A DNA stretch of 57,263 nt from a virus: the IMG/VR virus record IMGVR_UViG_3300034156_000030, positions 1 to 57,263 of that record; one strand, 5' to 3'. A program made the position numbers and the translations under genes. Positions within the stretch are counted from its first letter, which is position 1. Each line of letters opens with the position of its first letter. The notes below the pieces were generated by a model. The model was not told the DNA's origin. It saw nothing but the letters and a program-made list of their open reading frames with translations, and made no database searches. Positions 22,984 through 29,844 of this stretch are shown here, piece after piece.

Positions 22984-23610
22984 TTAAGGTTCCATGTAGA
23001 TAATACCTTTACCTAGCTTTTTAGCATAAAGAATCTCGCTAGCAGTACCATCACCTATATACTTATTTTTGTTAACTACATAGATAAAATCAGACATATC
23101 TATTTTTTGAAGATGTAAATCAACAAGCATAGCTATTTGAAAGTCTGACATATCTAGATTATCTGCATGATCAAAGAAAGGTAATGATAATACCACGTGT
23201 CCAGCTAATGTTAGATTATACTGCACCTCAAGTATATCTTTTTTAAAACTTGTACCGCCACAAATTGTAATTACTAATGATTTTTCTTTTTCACTTCGTA
23301 ATACCGATTTATCATCCCAATATTCGTCAGCCATTATCTTTCTTGAATCACCTTGATATTTATCTATGATTTCTGGCAGATTCTCGTTAATACCTGACAG
23401 TTTAATATCAAAATGTTCACAGAAAGCCACTGCTTGTTCTAAAGCCTCACCCGTACGACAAGTCCATAAAACAATTTTTGCTCCTCTTTTTATTTCTTCT
23501 TTAACTTTATTAATATTATGTATAATTGGCTCACCAAGTTTTGGCCATTTATCAGTCATTAAACATCCGTCGAAATCAAGAGCAATAATTTTTGATTTTT
23601 TCTTTTCCAT
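22984..23610 (-). CDS. HAD-like hydrolase fused to a nucleoside deoxyribosyltransferase-like domain
   Basis: 208 residues from the ATG at 23610. Residues 8-105 are HAD-like: IIALDFDGCLMTDKWP (catalytic Asp pair DFD), LWTCRTGEALEQAVAF (motif II Thr), with ADEYWDDK where a C-terminal motif would lie. Residues 111-208 read LVITICGGTSFKKDILEVQY, SDFQIAMLVDLHL, MSDFIYVVNKNKYIGDGTAS and EILYAKKLGKGIIYM, the order of the nucleoside 2-deoxyribosyltransferase/SLOG-like Rossmann family. One protein may thus remove phosphate and cleave or exchange a nucleoside base. Neighbour genes (dUTPase, NrdD/G) fit nucleotide salvage; action on NAD-type signals is the alternative. Confidence 0.72.
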   Translation of the reverse strand: MEKKKSKIIALDFDGCLMTDKWPKLGEPIIHNINKVKEEIKRGAKIVLWTCRTGEALEQAVAFCEHFDIKLSGINENLPEIIDKYQGDSRKIMADEYWDDKSVLRSEKEKSLVITICGGTSFKKDILEVQYNLTLAGHVVLSLPFFDHADNLDMSDFQIAMLVDLHLQKIDMSDFIYVVNKNKYIGDGTASEILYAKKLGKGIIYMEP

Positions 23611-23628
23611 TAAAATCATCAACCTTTC

Positions 23629-24117
23629 TTAATTAGACGTTGAACCAAGCCCACCAATTCTTTCTTCACATAGCGGTATATCATCATCAGCCAGTAGGTA
23701 GTTATAGAATGTTCCTTGTGCAATAGCATCTCCAGCTTTTACATCAAATATTTTATTACCAGTATTTACTAGTTTTAGGAAAATATGACCTTCATTTTTT
23801 ATATTGTTATAATAGTCTGAATCAACTTTTCCTATGGTGTTAGCGATTTGAATTCCATATTTGAAACTTATGCCACTTTTTGGGAATATTAATAATTCCT
23901 CATCATCCAGCATATAAGCCTTTATTCCAAGAGGTATAACAATATCTTCTCCTGGTAATAGTGTAAAACTGCAAGGGGCATATAAATCATATCCAGAACT
24001 TCTTCTTGTTGCTCTTTTTGGTGTTTTTATATTGCAATAATCATGATTTTTATCCATACCAACATCTTTTAAATATTGAAGCATTGAAATTACTTCAAAT
24101 CCGCGTGTTTTGATCAT
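23629..24117 (-). CDS. dut: dUTP diphosphatase
   Basis: 162 residues from the ATG at 24117 (leader AAAGGATGATTATT). Five trimeric dUTPase motifs: ATRRSSGYDLYAP (I), FPKSGISFKYGI (II), NTIGKVDSDYY (III), a diverged IV (AGDAIAQGTF) and RIGGLGSTSN (V). It hydrolyses dUTP to dUMP, keeping uracil out of DNA and feeding ThyX. Motif III has K-V-D-S-D-Y, close to the usual GxIDxDYxG with the catalytic Asp kept. Neighbouring nrd, thyX and pyrophosphatase genes make a nucleotide module. Confidence 0.92.
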   Translation of the reverse strand: MIKTRGFEVISMLQYLKDVGMDKNHDYCNIKTPKRATRRSSGYDLYAPCSFTLLPGEDIVIPLGIKAYMLDDEELLIFPKSGISFKYGIQIANTIGKVDSDYYNNIKNEGHIFLKLVNTGNKIFDVKAGDAIAQGTFYNYLLADDDIPLCEERIGGLGSTSN

Positions 24118-24141
24118 AATAATCATCCTTTCAATTTTTAT

Positions 24142-24321
24142 TTAATTTTTAAGTTTCGCGTAATAACTTGCTGCAGACACGAATTCTGATGTTGTTATAA
24201 TGCCATCACGTAGACCATTACTATAAAGTCTAGTATAACATTTTTCATCGTTCGGGTATAAATCTTTTAGAATTTTAGTTGTATTTTCTATATTTTGTAC
24301 GACTAAAAGATATTCGTGCAT
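24142..24321 (-). CDS. 59-residue phage protein
   Basis: Starts at an ATG eight nt after AAAAAGGTAGG. Begins HEYLLVVQNIENTTKILKD; contains DEKCYTRLYSNGLRDG and ends SAASYYAKLKN. A small alpha/beta protein with no motif I know. It fills the space between the dUTPase and the next coiled-coil gene with normal spacing. Confidence 0.68.
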   Translation of the reverse strand: MHEYLLVVQNIENTTKILKDLYPNDEKCYTRLYSNGLRDGIITTSEFVSAASYYAKLKN

Positions 24322-24353
24322 AAAATCAACCTACCTTTTTTAATTTACAACAA

Positions 24354-24611
24354 TTAAACCTCTGTTGTTAATTCTTTAAAAAGTTCCAAGTAGTATTCAA
24401 AGTTATGAAATCTAGTTAACATCCTTTTTATATTAGCATCTTTAATTGCTTCTTCTGCCAATTTTATTTCTTTTTCTAGGTCTAATATAAGATCTAGAAT
24501 TTGAAATTGTTTAGTGTAATGTTTGTTCTCGTCAATTATTTCTCTTTCGTATTTTTCAATAGTTTTCTTCATAATTTCAATTTGTATAGGTAAATATTCT
24601 TGTACAGTCAT
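24354..24611 (-). CDS. Small coiled-coil protein
   Basis: 85 residues, ATG after AAAGGAGATATC. Highly charged helix (EIMKKTIEKYEREIIDENKH, LDLILDLEKEIKLAEEAIKD) with hydrophobic heptads, so a dimeric coiled coil. Function unknown. Confidence 0.74.
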   Translation of the reverse strand: MTVQEYLPIQIEIMKKTIEKYEREIIDENKHYTKQFQILDLILDLEKEIKLAEEAIKDANIKRMLTRFHNFEYYLELFKELTTEV

Positions 24612-24626
24612 GATATCTCCTTTATT

Positions 24627-24896
24627 TTAATCAGGAATTCTCATCCAATGTGTTATTTTTACTCCTCTATTGATTTCTATTGTTGTTCCGCCATAATGTT
24701 CAATAGAACGACCATTGTTTATTACTCGTGAACTTCTACTATGTTGTTCATACCATTCGCCGTCTACTAATTCAGCAATAAGTGGTAGAGAATACGCATT
24801 TGCCAGCGCATATCTTACTAAAAACCATTCCTCTGTATCAGAATCAGGTAAGCGCTCATCAACAGAAATACATACACCGAATGTAATACCACTCAT
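24627..24896 (-). CDS. Small phage protein, unknown
   Basis: 89 residues, ATG after AAAGGAGAGTTAAT. GVCISVDERLPDSDTEEWFL and VDGEWYEQHSRSSRVINNGR; Trp-rich and mixed alpha/beta. No recognisable motif. Lies in the same operon as the DUF6353-like gene upstream. Confidence 0.73.
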   Translation of the reverse strand: MSGITFGVCISVDERLPDSDTEEWFLVRYALANAYSLPLIAELVDGEWYEQHSRSSRVINNGRSIEHYGGTTIEINRGVKITHWMRIPD

Positions 24897-24908
24897 ATTA
24901 ACTCTCCT

Positions 24909-25748
24909 TTATTTTGGATATTTGGGCGTTACAGTATAATTAAGGACTAAACAAGGTTCTCCATCTTGTGATAATTGAGTACTGAATGTGATTTCAATCA
25001 TACCTTTTTCTACATCCCAACCCATCTGTTCACCAAGTTGTATATCTGGCAATCCGAGTTTGTAATACAACTCATTTATTGAAAGGAACATAGAACTCAT
25101 CAAAGTATAATTCAACTCGTTTACCGTTCTACGAATCTTTTCTATATCACTACGGAAATATCGTCCACTTAAGCTGTCATAACACATAACTGAACCATTA
25201 CCTGTAATTAATACTTCGTTCGTAGAAACTGGATTCTTTTTTATTCTGTCTGCTGATATTTCATCACGGATTTTAGTTTCTTTGTTGGCTCCGATAGTTT
25301 CAATAACTTTAGTCTGATATTCCTTAAATGCTGCCTCTGTGATGCCATATATGCTCGCTAGGGCTGCATTACGACGAAGAGAAATATGATTAGCACCAAT
25401 TATACAGCCTATAGTTACTAAGCCTAATACGGTCGCTGGTACGTATTCTCTCCATGTAAGTTGTATGATTTCTTTTTTTGTTAACATATGAGTAGTATCA
25501 CTCCACGTATAACCTTCTTCAACTCCTAGCCATTCTTCAAAAGTAAGATGACTACTAATACTATCTTCTTCATACATATCATATATATGATTATCTACGA
25601 TAGATAAAGCTTTTGGTGTTGCTCGAATAGCCATTATAGTCGTACTTACAAGTCCAGCAACTGCCACACCTGTAAGAATAGTTGGACTATTTTTAGAAAT
25701 GACTCCACCGAGATTTTTTATCATTAGTGAAATATTTGTTAACTCCAT
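24909..25748 (-). CDS. DUF6353-like phage membrane protein, copy 2
   Basis: 279 residues. Transmembrane segments at 20-42 (SPTILTGVAVAGLVSTTIMA) and about 105-122 (VPATVLGLVTIGCIIGANHI), then SLRRNAALASIYGITEAAFK and a C-terminal domain (LYYKLGLPDIQLGEQMGW, MIEITFSTQ, LVLNYTVTP). Same architecture as the protein at 13875-14825 with low identity, so an old duplication or two separate acquisitions. Location: host membrane. Function unknown. Confidence 0.79.
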   Translation of the reverse strand: MELTNISLMIKNLGGVISKNSPTILTGVAVAGLVSTTIMAIRATPKALSIVDNHIYDMYEEDSISSHLTFEEWLGVEEGYTWSDTTHMLTKKEIIQLTWREYVPATVLGLVTIGCIIGANHISLRRNAALASIYGITEAAFKEYQTKVIETIGANKETKIRDEISADRIKKNPVSTNEVLITGNGSVMCYDSLSGRYFRSDIEKIRRTVNELNYTLMSSMFLSINELYYKLGLPDIQLGEQMGWDVEKGMIEITFSTQLSQDGEPCLVLNYTVTPKYPK

Positions 25749-25767
25749 AGTGAGGATCTCCTTTCTA

Positions 25768-25896
25768 TTAACAGAATAACCAAGTTACAAGTTTAACGGT
25801 GATAGCAATAATCGACACTACAGCACAAACTAATATTGTTATGCAAAAAAGACTAACTGCAGAATCAACACCTTTATTATTTTCACTATATTTCAT
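25768..25896 (-). CDS. 42-residue membrane peptide
   Basis: ATG after GAGAAAGGAGATATTAAAA, overlapping the stop of the preceding gene by 11 nt. Polar start (KYSENNKGVDSA) and one hydrophobic helix (SLFCITILVCAVVSIIAITV). Single-pass micropeptide; function unknown. Confidence 0.62.
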   Translation of the reverse strand: MKYSENNKGVDSAVSLFCITILVCAVVSIIAITVKLVTWLFC

Positions 25897-26065
25897 TTTT
25901 AATATCTCCTTTCTCTACTTTAATGCTCATATTATCACATTTGAAATTTATCTTTATTCCACCTTCTGTTCCATTAGGAATAGTAATATCAGTATTAACA
26001 TTTTTTGCTTCATACATAATGCCTTTTTTAAGAAGTGCAGATATAATCATATCAGTGATTGTCAT
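25886..26065 (-). CDS. 59-residue conserved phage protein
   Basis: ATG nine nt after AAAGGGG. TDMIISALLKKGIMYEAKNV, then TDITIPNGTEGGIKINFKCD and NMSIKVEKGD. I recognise the pattern (KKGIMYEA...IPN...KI...MSIKVEKG) from many phages of Firmicutes; no function known. It overlaps the next small gene by 11 nt. Confidence 0.68.
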   Translation of the reverse strand: MTITDMIISALLKKGIMYEAKNVNTDITIPNGTEGGIKINFKCDNMSIKVEKGDIKNEI

Positions 26066-26090
26066 ATGGTTATTCCCCTTTCAAGTTATA

Positions 26091-26186
26091 TTATTTGTGC
26101 TTATTTAGACATTTAACGTATACAACTAAACCAACTATGGTTGAAAATAATAAGCAATTTAATATAATAGTATCTACAATTTTCAT
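26091..26186 (-). CDS. 31-residue membrane peptide
   Basis: ATG after AAAAGAGGTATACT. KIVDTIILNCLLFSTIVGLV is a hydrophobic helix with a short basic tail (KCLNKHK). Function unknown. Confidence 0.55.
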   Translation of the reverse strand: MKIVDTIILNCLLFSTIVGLVVYVKCLNKHK

Positions 26187-26207
26187 AGTATACCTCTTTT
26201 CTGTACA

Positions 26208-26318
26208 TCAATGTGTCCTCATAAATCGGATAGCGACCCACATTAACCAAAATCCTCCTGTACAGCATACCATGATAAAATCAAATACTAGACTACAAAA
26301 TCCATATTTCTTTTTCAT
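26208..26318 (-). CDS. 36-residue membrane peptide
   Basis: ATG nine nt after GAAGGG (leader AAGGGATGATTACT). Basic start KKKYGF, hydrophobic core DFIMVCCTGGFWLMWVAI, then RFMRTH. The GFWLxW pattern is familiar from small phage membrane proteins. Function unknown. Confidence 0.58.
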   Translation of the reverse strand: MKKKYGFCSLVFDFIMVCCTGGFWLMWVAIRFMRTH

Positions 26319-26345
26319 AGTAATCATCCCTTCAAGTTTTACTTG

Positions 26346-27119
26346 TTATTCTTTATTATTGATATGTATATCAGCAAGTGATTTATATTCAACTTTACCT
26401 ATAGCTTTTAAATTGTCGGAAAGTGTGTCATATTTAACATTTGGAAATTCAATACCTTTAAGAATATCATCTAACTCGGGTTTAGTATCATATGTCCAAT
26501 AAGCACAAAGCATATTCCAGACGAATGCTCTATCATGTGGTTCGTCCGTATCGCCCCTTAGATGTTTGAGAAAATGCCTAACACCAGAATCAATGTAACA
26601 ATGTAGTGGCATTCCTTTCATCCAATTATTTTCACAATATTTTTTAGCACCATCTTCAAAGTGTATTGATACTTCCAACATCAAAGTTGTTAAATTCGTT
26701 TTTTCATTATCCGCAAAAATACAAAGTGCCTGATTCAAAAATGCTGTATTTTTTGTTCTTTTGAAATGCTCAATAGAGTTTAATTCATCCCTCATAAGAA
26801 TTCTTGATAGTACACTTAATGGTAATAAATCACATCTACCTTTTCCATCACTGATATCTCTTACTGCACCTGTACCAAAATCTCTTCTTTCGCCATTGTC
26901 TTTTAAATCCATAGTTAATACCTCTCCTTCTTTATTTGTAAAGAATACTGTGTTACCAATATCATCTTGTAAGAAGTCTATGTGTCGACACGATTCATAT
27001 CTAACTCTAAATGTTGAAAAAGTGACTGCGATAACTTCCCCAAATATGGTAGTAGTATGTCCATTATAAGGTCTATATACTGTCGCCTTAATAAAATCTC
27101 CAATTTTAGCACTAATCAT
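26346..27119 (-). CDS. dATP/dGTP diphosphohydrolase-like (DUF5664) with SH3-like N-terminus
   Basis: 257 residues, ATG after GGAGGTGAAATA. Residues 1-60 (GDFIKATVYRPYNGHTTTIF, FGEVIAVTFSTFRVRYE, IGNTVFF) look like a small SH3-like barrel. From about 75 the sequence (FGTGAVRDISDGKGRCDLLP, HFEDGAKKYCENNWMKGMPL, FLKHLRGDTDEPHDRAFVWN) carries the E/H/D pattern of phage DUF5664 proteins, an all-alpha NTP pyrophosphohydrolase group implicated in dATP/dGTP breakdown. Likely tunes the purine dNTP pool. The MazG-like protein at 27734-28228 has a similar barrel at its C-terminus. Confidence 0.8.
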   Translation of the reverse strand: MISAKIGDFIKATVYRPYNGHTTTIFGEVIAVTFSTFRVRYESCRHIDFLQDDIGNTVFFTNKEGEVLTMDLKDNGERRDFGTGAVRDISDGKGRCDLLPLSVLSRILMRDELNSIEHFKRTKNTAFLNQALCIFADNEKTNLTTLMLEVSIHFEDGAKKYCENNWMKGMPLHCYIDSGVRHFLKHLRGDTDEPHDRAFVWNMLCAYWTYDTKPELDDILKGIEFPNVKYDTLSDNLKAIGKVEYKSLADIHINNKE

Positions 27120-27217
27120 TATTTCACCTCCATTATTATGATTTATATATTAAATATAACCTTATTTTGACCTTAAAATAGGTTAAAAATGACCAAATTA
27201 ACAATAGGGCATATAGA

Positions 27218-27328
27218 AGCCATTTTAAGCGTTTTTACCCTTTACAGGTCATATTATATTACCTACTAATCAAAAGTGTCTTAGAATCAATCCTCAGAGG
27301 TCGTTTTTTCTAAAAGTGCGAAAAAAAT
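27218..27328 (-). repeat. 111-bp duplicated intergenic element, copy 1
   Basis: 108 of 111 bases match 30637-30747 by eye. On the minus strand it contains AAGACA, 18 nt, TATAAT, a possible sigma-70-like promoter, and a conserved CTATTTT-AGGT-AAAATAG hairpin just after it. It lies before the DUF5664-like gene; the homology fades over the next 50 bp. Confidence 0.75.
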
Positions 27329-27408
27329 TAAAAATTATAGAAATAGTACGAAGTGCAGTCCTTTATTTTCGGATATGCACTCCCATATACTATTCTTGTT
27401 AAATTCAC
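27328..27408 (-). CDS. Possible 26-residue peptide
   Basis: GTG ten nt after AAAGGAG; NLTRIVYGSAYPKIKDCTSY then YFYNF. The only candidate reading frame after the promoter box at 27516-27541. The sequence also contains an imperfect hairpin (AGTGCA/TGCACT), so the transcript may act as RNA instead. Confidence 0.3.
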   Translation of the reverse strand: MNLTRIVYGSAYPKIKDCTSYYFYNF

Positions 27409-27459
27409 ATGATACTCACTCCTTTAATTACTTATGTGTGATATTAGAAAATATAAAAA

Positions 27460-27510
27460 GTAAGTATAGATATTTAACTATCTAATTACGCACCTTACAT
27501 ACGTACTTAC
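27460..27510 (-). ncRNA. Structured leader with U-run after promoter box 9
   Basis: Minus strand: GTAAGT (27510-27505) pairs with ACTTAC (27465-27460), followed by five T. Inside are TACG/CGTA and the perfect hairpin TAGATA-GTTAAA-TATCTA (27484-27467). Transcription from the box at 27516-27541 should begin at the first base of the outer stem. An attenuator or a short stable RNA would fit. Confidence 0.42.
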
Positions 27511-27515
27511 CTCTC

Positions 27516-27541
27516 ATTAGAGGATGTGTTTTTATCGCGAG
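27516..27541 (-). promoter_or_regulatory. YTCGC-N15-TCTAAT promoter box, copy 9
   Basis: Minus strand: CTCGC (27541-27537), 15 nt, TCTAAT (27521-27516) then GAGAG. The upstream half overlaps the stop of the 27532-27645 ORF (TCG CGA TAA). It leads to a structured leader and at most a very short ORF. Confidence 0.52.
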
Positions 27542-27645
27542 AATATTAAAAGTAATATGGAAAACATCATCAATGTTAATGCTAATGCTAATGCTATTAG
27601 AACTAATATAATTCCTTTAATAATATTATCAAAGAAGTTTTTAAT
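27532..27645 (-). CDS. 37-residue membrane peptide with an ATT at the start position
   Basis: The frame reads KNFFDNIIKG followed by a long hydrophobic helix (IILVLIALALALTLMMFSIL) and ends IFSR. The codon at the proper distance from AAGGAG is ATT, where relatives of this leader have ATG; the only ATG nearby opens a 16-codon frame. Either the peptide starts at ATT or a point mutation silenced it. ATTAGC is repeated in its core. Confidence 0.45.
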   Translation of the reverse strand: MKNFFDNIIKGIILVLIALALALTLMMFSILLLIFSR

Positions 27646-27667
27646 ATAATCATCTCCTTGTGAAAAA

Positions 27668-27741
27668 AAGAGTCTTCGGATTCGAACCGATTTCGCCATT
27701 ATTGCTAATGGTGTTTTACTTTTTTAAACTAGCTCACTCTT
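27668..27741 (-). tRNA. tRNA-like element, degenerate
   Basis: 74 nt. AAGAGT (27741-27736) then, after three extra bases GAG, C pairs with GACTCTT (27674-27668) as a 7-bp acceptor stem. A D-arm-like GTTT/AAAC, an anticodon-arm-like CCATT/AATGG with a 6-nt loop AGCAAT, and a T-arm with the B-box match GGTTCGAATCC follow in the correct order. The D-loop lacks GG and the anticodon loop is one base short. Seven T follow the 3' end. The MazG-like gene's TGA stop lies in the acceptor strand. A tRNA remnant or mimic, not a clear functional tRNA. Confidence 0.5.
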
Positions 27742-28228
27742 CACTATAGACTGTGTTATTCTTGCGATCTTGTATGAATACCCATTTACCAATATCTTGA
27801 AAATTAAAAGTTTCATAATGTCTTTCTCCCACATATGTAACTATAAAGGTATATTCATCCATTTGTGTGATTTTACCAAATCTCATTTTACTACCATTAT
27901 GAGGTTTCACACTAACTGAATCTCCAATAGAACAGACAGCCACTGCAAAGTGCATAAGATTTAATACTTTATCTTTTTTCTTCTGTATCATTTCTTTAAT
28001 AGAAACTGAATCACAATCCGTTACATATACGTCTTGTTTATCGCATTCCTCTTTAACTAGTTCATAGACAGCCCTAACGTCTATAAATTCTTGTTGCATT
28101 TTATCAACACTAGAGGGCTCTCGATTCCATTTGTTATCTATTCCAAAGCGTATAGCTTTAGAAGCTTCTTTTTGTAACTCACTACACTCTTCCATTAAAC
28201 AAACTAATAAATATTCTACTTTAGTCAT
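27734..28228 (-). CDS. MazG-like NTP pyrophosphohydrolase with SH3-like C-terminus
   Basis: 164 residues. LLVCLMEECSELQKEASKAI and QQEFIDVRAVYELVKEE give the ExxE...ExxD helices of the all-alpha NTP-PPase fold. Residues 95-155 (GDSVSVKPHNGSKMRFGKIT, FIVTYVGERHYETFNF, IGKWVFI) form an SH3-like barrel resembling the N-terminus of the DUF5664-like protein. It probably hydrolyses (d)NTPs or a signalling nucleotide such as ppGpp. Its last codons overlap the tRNA-like element. Confidence 0.78.
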   Translation of the reverse strand: MTKVEYLLVCLMEECSELQKEASKAIRFGIDNKWNREPSSVDKMQQEFIDVRAVYELVKEECDKQDVYVTDCDSVSIKEMIQKKKDKVLNLMHFAVAVCSIGDSVSVKPHNGSKMRFGKITQMDEYTFIVTYVGERHYETFNFQDIGKWVFIQDRKNNTVYSEE

Positions 28229-28241
28229 GTTTTATTCTCCT

Positions 28242-28757
28242 TTAAAAACGATATTTAATAGTAAACTGTATTTCTGGTAAATCAATTATTTTTTGTTTTG
28301 ATATATGAAACCAATCCTTGTCACAAATATCGGGTGTTAAGCCATATTCAGGGTTACTTCTAATTTCTTTTAATTCACCAGAAAGTCTTGCTCTTAGTAA
28401 ATAAAACCAACACGGTTCAAACGCAAAACTTAATTTATCAGCCCAGCATAATTTACTAATATCCACATGTACTAATTTAGCATAAGACCTCGAATGACCT
28501 GCACATAATAAATATTCTTTGTGAGAGAATAACATACCTGCTATTTTGGCGCCTAATGCTGGATGATATTTACCTTCATCCATTCGTTCACCATCTAAAT
28601 TAGGTTTACCAAAATATCCCCAATCATGTATGAATATACATATAAGTTCTTTAAAGGATGGTCGTCCGTATAAATATAACCAAGCTCTGCAGACTACAAA
28701 TGGATGCCAGAATATTTGGTGTATTCCAAATAACAAACTTTTTGTACCAATTTTCAT
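28242..28757 (-). CDS. HD-domain-like hydrolase
   Basis: 171 residues from the ATG at 28757 (AAAGGAGAAATAATT). FIHDWGYFG (HD), AGHSRSYAKL and SKLCWADKLSF supply His-Asp...His...Asp in the order of HD phosphohydrolases; N-terminal hydrophobic stretches resemble small membrane-proximal helices. Substrate is likely a nucleotide or cyclic nucleotide, which is inference. It lies directly upstream of the MazG-like gene, in the nucleotide module. Confidence 0.68.
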   Translation of the reverse strand: MKIGTKSLLFGIHQIFWHPFVVCRAWLYLYGRPSFKELICIFIHDWGYFGKPNLDGERMDEGKYHPALGAKIAGMLFSHKEYLLCAGHSRSYAKLVHVDISKLCWADKLSFAFEPCWFYLLRARLSGELKEIRSNPEYGLTPDICDKDWFHISKQKIIDLPEIQFTIKYRF

Positions 28758-28775
28758 AATTATTTCTCCTTTCAA

Positions 28776-29006
28776 TTAACATTGCCAATTTAATAGCTCG
28801 ATATGAATATCTAACTTTGTTAAAAATATTAAATCTTTTTTAAATTTAGCCCATTTATTAGTCTTTCCATAAATGTTTATTTGCACATAATCATCAGTTA
28901 ACATAAAATATGATACTGAAAAATCATATGTTTTAGCTAAATTAATAATCTTTAAATAGTCTTCATTTTTTAATCTAGTTTTTATGTCTGATATAAATGT
29001 TTTCAT
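28776..29006 (-). CDS. Small phage protein, unknown
   Basis: 76 residues from the second ATG, 8 nt after AAGG (first ATG almost touches the site). KTFISDIKTRLKNEDYLKI, FSVSYFMLTDDYVQINIYG, FLTKLDIHIELL: a small alpha/beta fold. No function recognised. Confidence 0.68.
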   Translation of the reverse strand: MKTFISDIKTRLKNEDYLKIINLAKTYDFSVSYFMLTDDYVQINIYGKTNKWAKFKKDLIFLTKLDIHIELLNWQC

Positions 29007-29036
29007 AAACATATCCTTCCTCTTATTAAATTACAT

Positions 29037-29189
29037 TTATTTCTTTGGTTTACCAATAGTTAGACTAGTGTCAATATTAGTAGTAATACTAAATGCTATT
29101 TTGTTACTAATGGACAGTCCTATACAAATACCACCGATAATAGAACCTCCAATGATTATCATATTTACCATAATAATAGTTTTAATCAT
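29037..29189 (-). CDS. 50-residue membrane protein
   Basis: ATG after AAGGGGGTTTATAT. KTIIMVNMIIIGGSIIGGIC is a Gly/Ile-rich transmembrane helix; the tail (SITTNIDTSLTIGKPKK) is polar. Function unknown. Confidence 0.6.
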   Translation of the reverse strand: MIKTIIMVNMIIIGGSIIGGICIGLSISNKIAFSITTNIDTSLTIGKPKK

Positions 29190-29201
29190 ATATAAACCCC
29201 C

Positions 29202-29333
29202 TTATCCATAATAATTTCGTCTGTATATAATCTTTGCTTTATAACCGTTAATACGTAATAACCAATAAGTAAAACGTGCATCTTCTGATATTGAATATCC
29301 TTCTATTCCATAATCCCAAATTACAATCCACAT
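29202..29333 (-). CDS. 43-residue aromatic protein
   Basis: ATG shares one base with the TAA of the FTR-like gene (TAATG). WIVIWDYGIEGYSISEDARF then YWLLRINGYKAKIIYRR. Coupling to the FTR-like gene suggests coregulation. Function unknown. Confidence 0.6.
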   Translation of the reverse strand: MWIVIWDYGIEGYSISEDARFTYWLLRINGYKAKIIYRRNYYG

Positions 29334-29518
29334 TATGTATTAGGTTTGATTTCTACGAACAATTTACAACAACATTGATTGTTTTCTCTCTTCTTTTTGC
29401 ATGGGCAAATAGTGTCTACTGACCACTCATGTGCCGGTACACATGGACATTGACCGTCTGTAATTCTTAATCGATCTTCTATTGCACTCACTATTTTCTT
29501 ATCTGGATTTAATTTCAT
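29333..29518 (-). CDS. Ferredoxin:thioredoxin reductase catalytic-chain-like mini-protein
   Basis: 61 residues, ATG after AAGGAGGAAATATA. CPC (24-26), CPC (38-40), then eight residues and CCC (49-51) reproduce the CPC...CPC-x8-CHC pattern of the 4Fe-4S catalytic chain of ferredoxin:thioredoxin reductase, with the usual CHC replaced by CCC. RLRITDGQCPC matches the typical lead-in. It is shorter than the plastid subunit but similar to reduced phage and archaeal forms. A redox role serving NrdD or a thiol protein under anaerobic conditions is inference. Confidence 0.65.
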   Translation of the reverse strand: MKLNPDKKIVSAIEDRLRITDGQCPCVPAHEWSVDTICPCKKKRENNQCCCKLFVEIKPNT

Positions 29519-29530
29519 TATATTTCCTCC

Positions 29531-29815
29531 TTAAAATTTTACTTTAATTAATTTCTCTGGATTTAATGCTGACCAATTTTCGTAAAGTTCTTTCAATTTT
29601 ATGTCAGGAAATTCTTGGTTACACCATTTCATTGTCTCTTCAAAACTGATTATCGCGCCTACTCTAACACCTTTCATAAATATTTTTTTACACATATAGA
29701 AAGTACCTAAAGTTAAAACCCCACAACCAGCCATTAATGCAATTATTTGTAACTCTCTTTTGTTTTTCTTTAAAAAATCAATTTTGTGATCTTTCATATT
29801 TATTACTTTTCCCAT
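29531..29815 (-). CDS. Small membrane protein behind a long structured leader
   Basis: 94 residues from the ATG at 29815 (AAAGGGTGATTATA). KRELQIIALMAGCGVLTLGT is the membrane segment; C-terminus has EETMKWCNQEFPDIKLKELY. Promoter box 30006-30031 lies 191 nt upstream and a leader with several hairpins separates them. Function unknown. Confidence 0.72.
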   Translation of the reverse strand: MGKVINMKDHKIDFLKKNKRELQIIALMAGCGVLTLGTFYMCKKIFMKGVRVGAIISFEETMKWCNQEFPDIKLKELYENWSALNPEKLIKVKF

Positions 29816-29844
29816 TATAATCACCCTTTCAAAATATTTATATA

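Noticed and set aside
26059-26502. 147-codon plus-strand ORF in the 26-kb region
   Set aside because: Covers three short minus-strand genes with good ribosome sites and the 3' end of the DUF5664-like gene; no ribosome site of its own.
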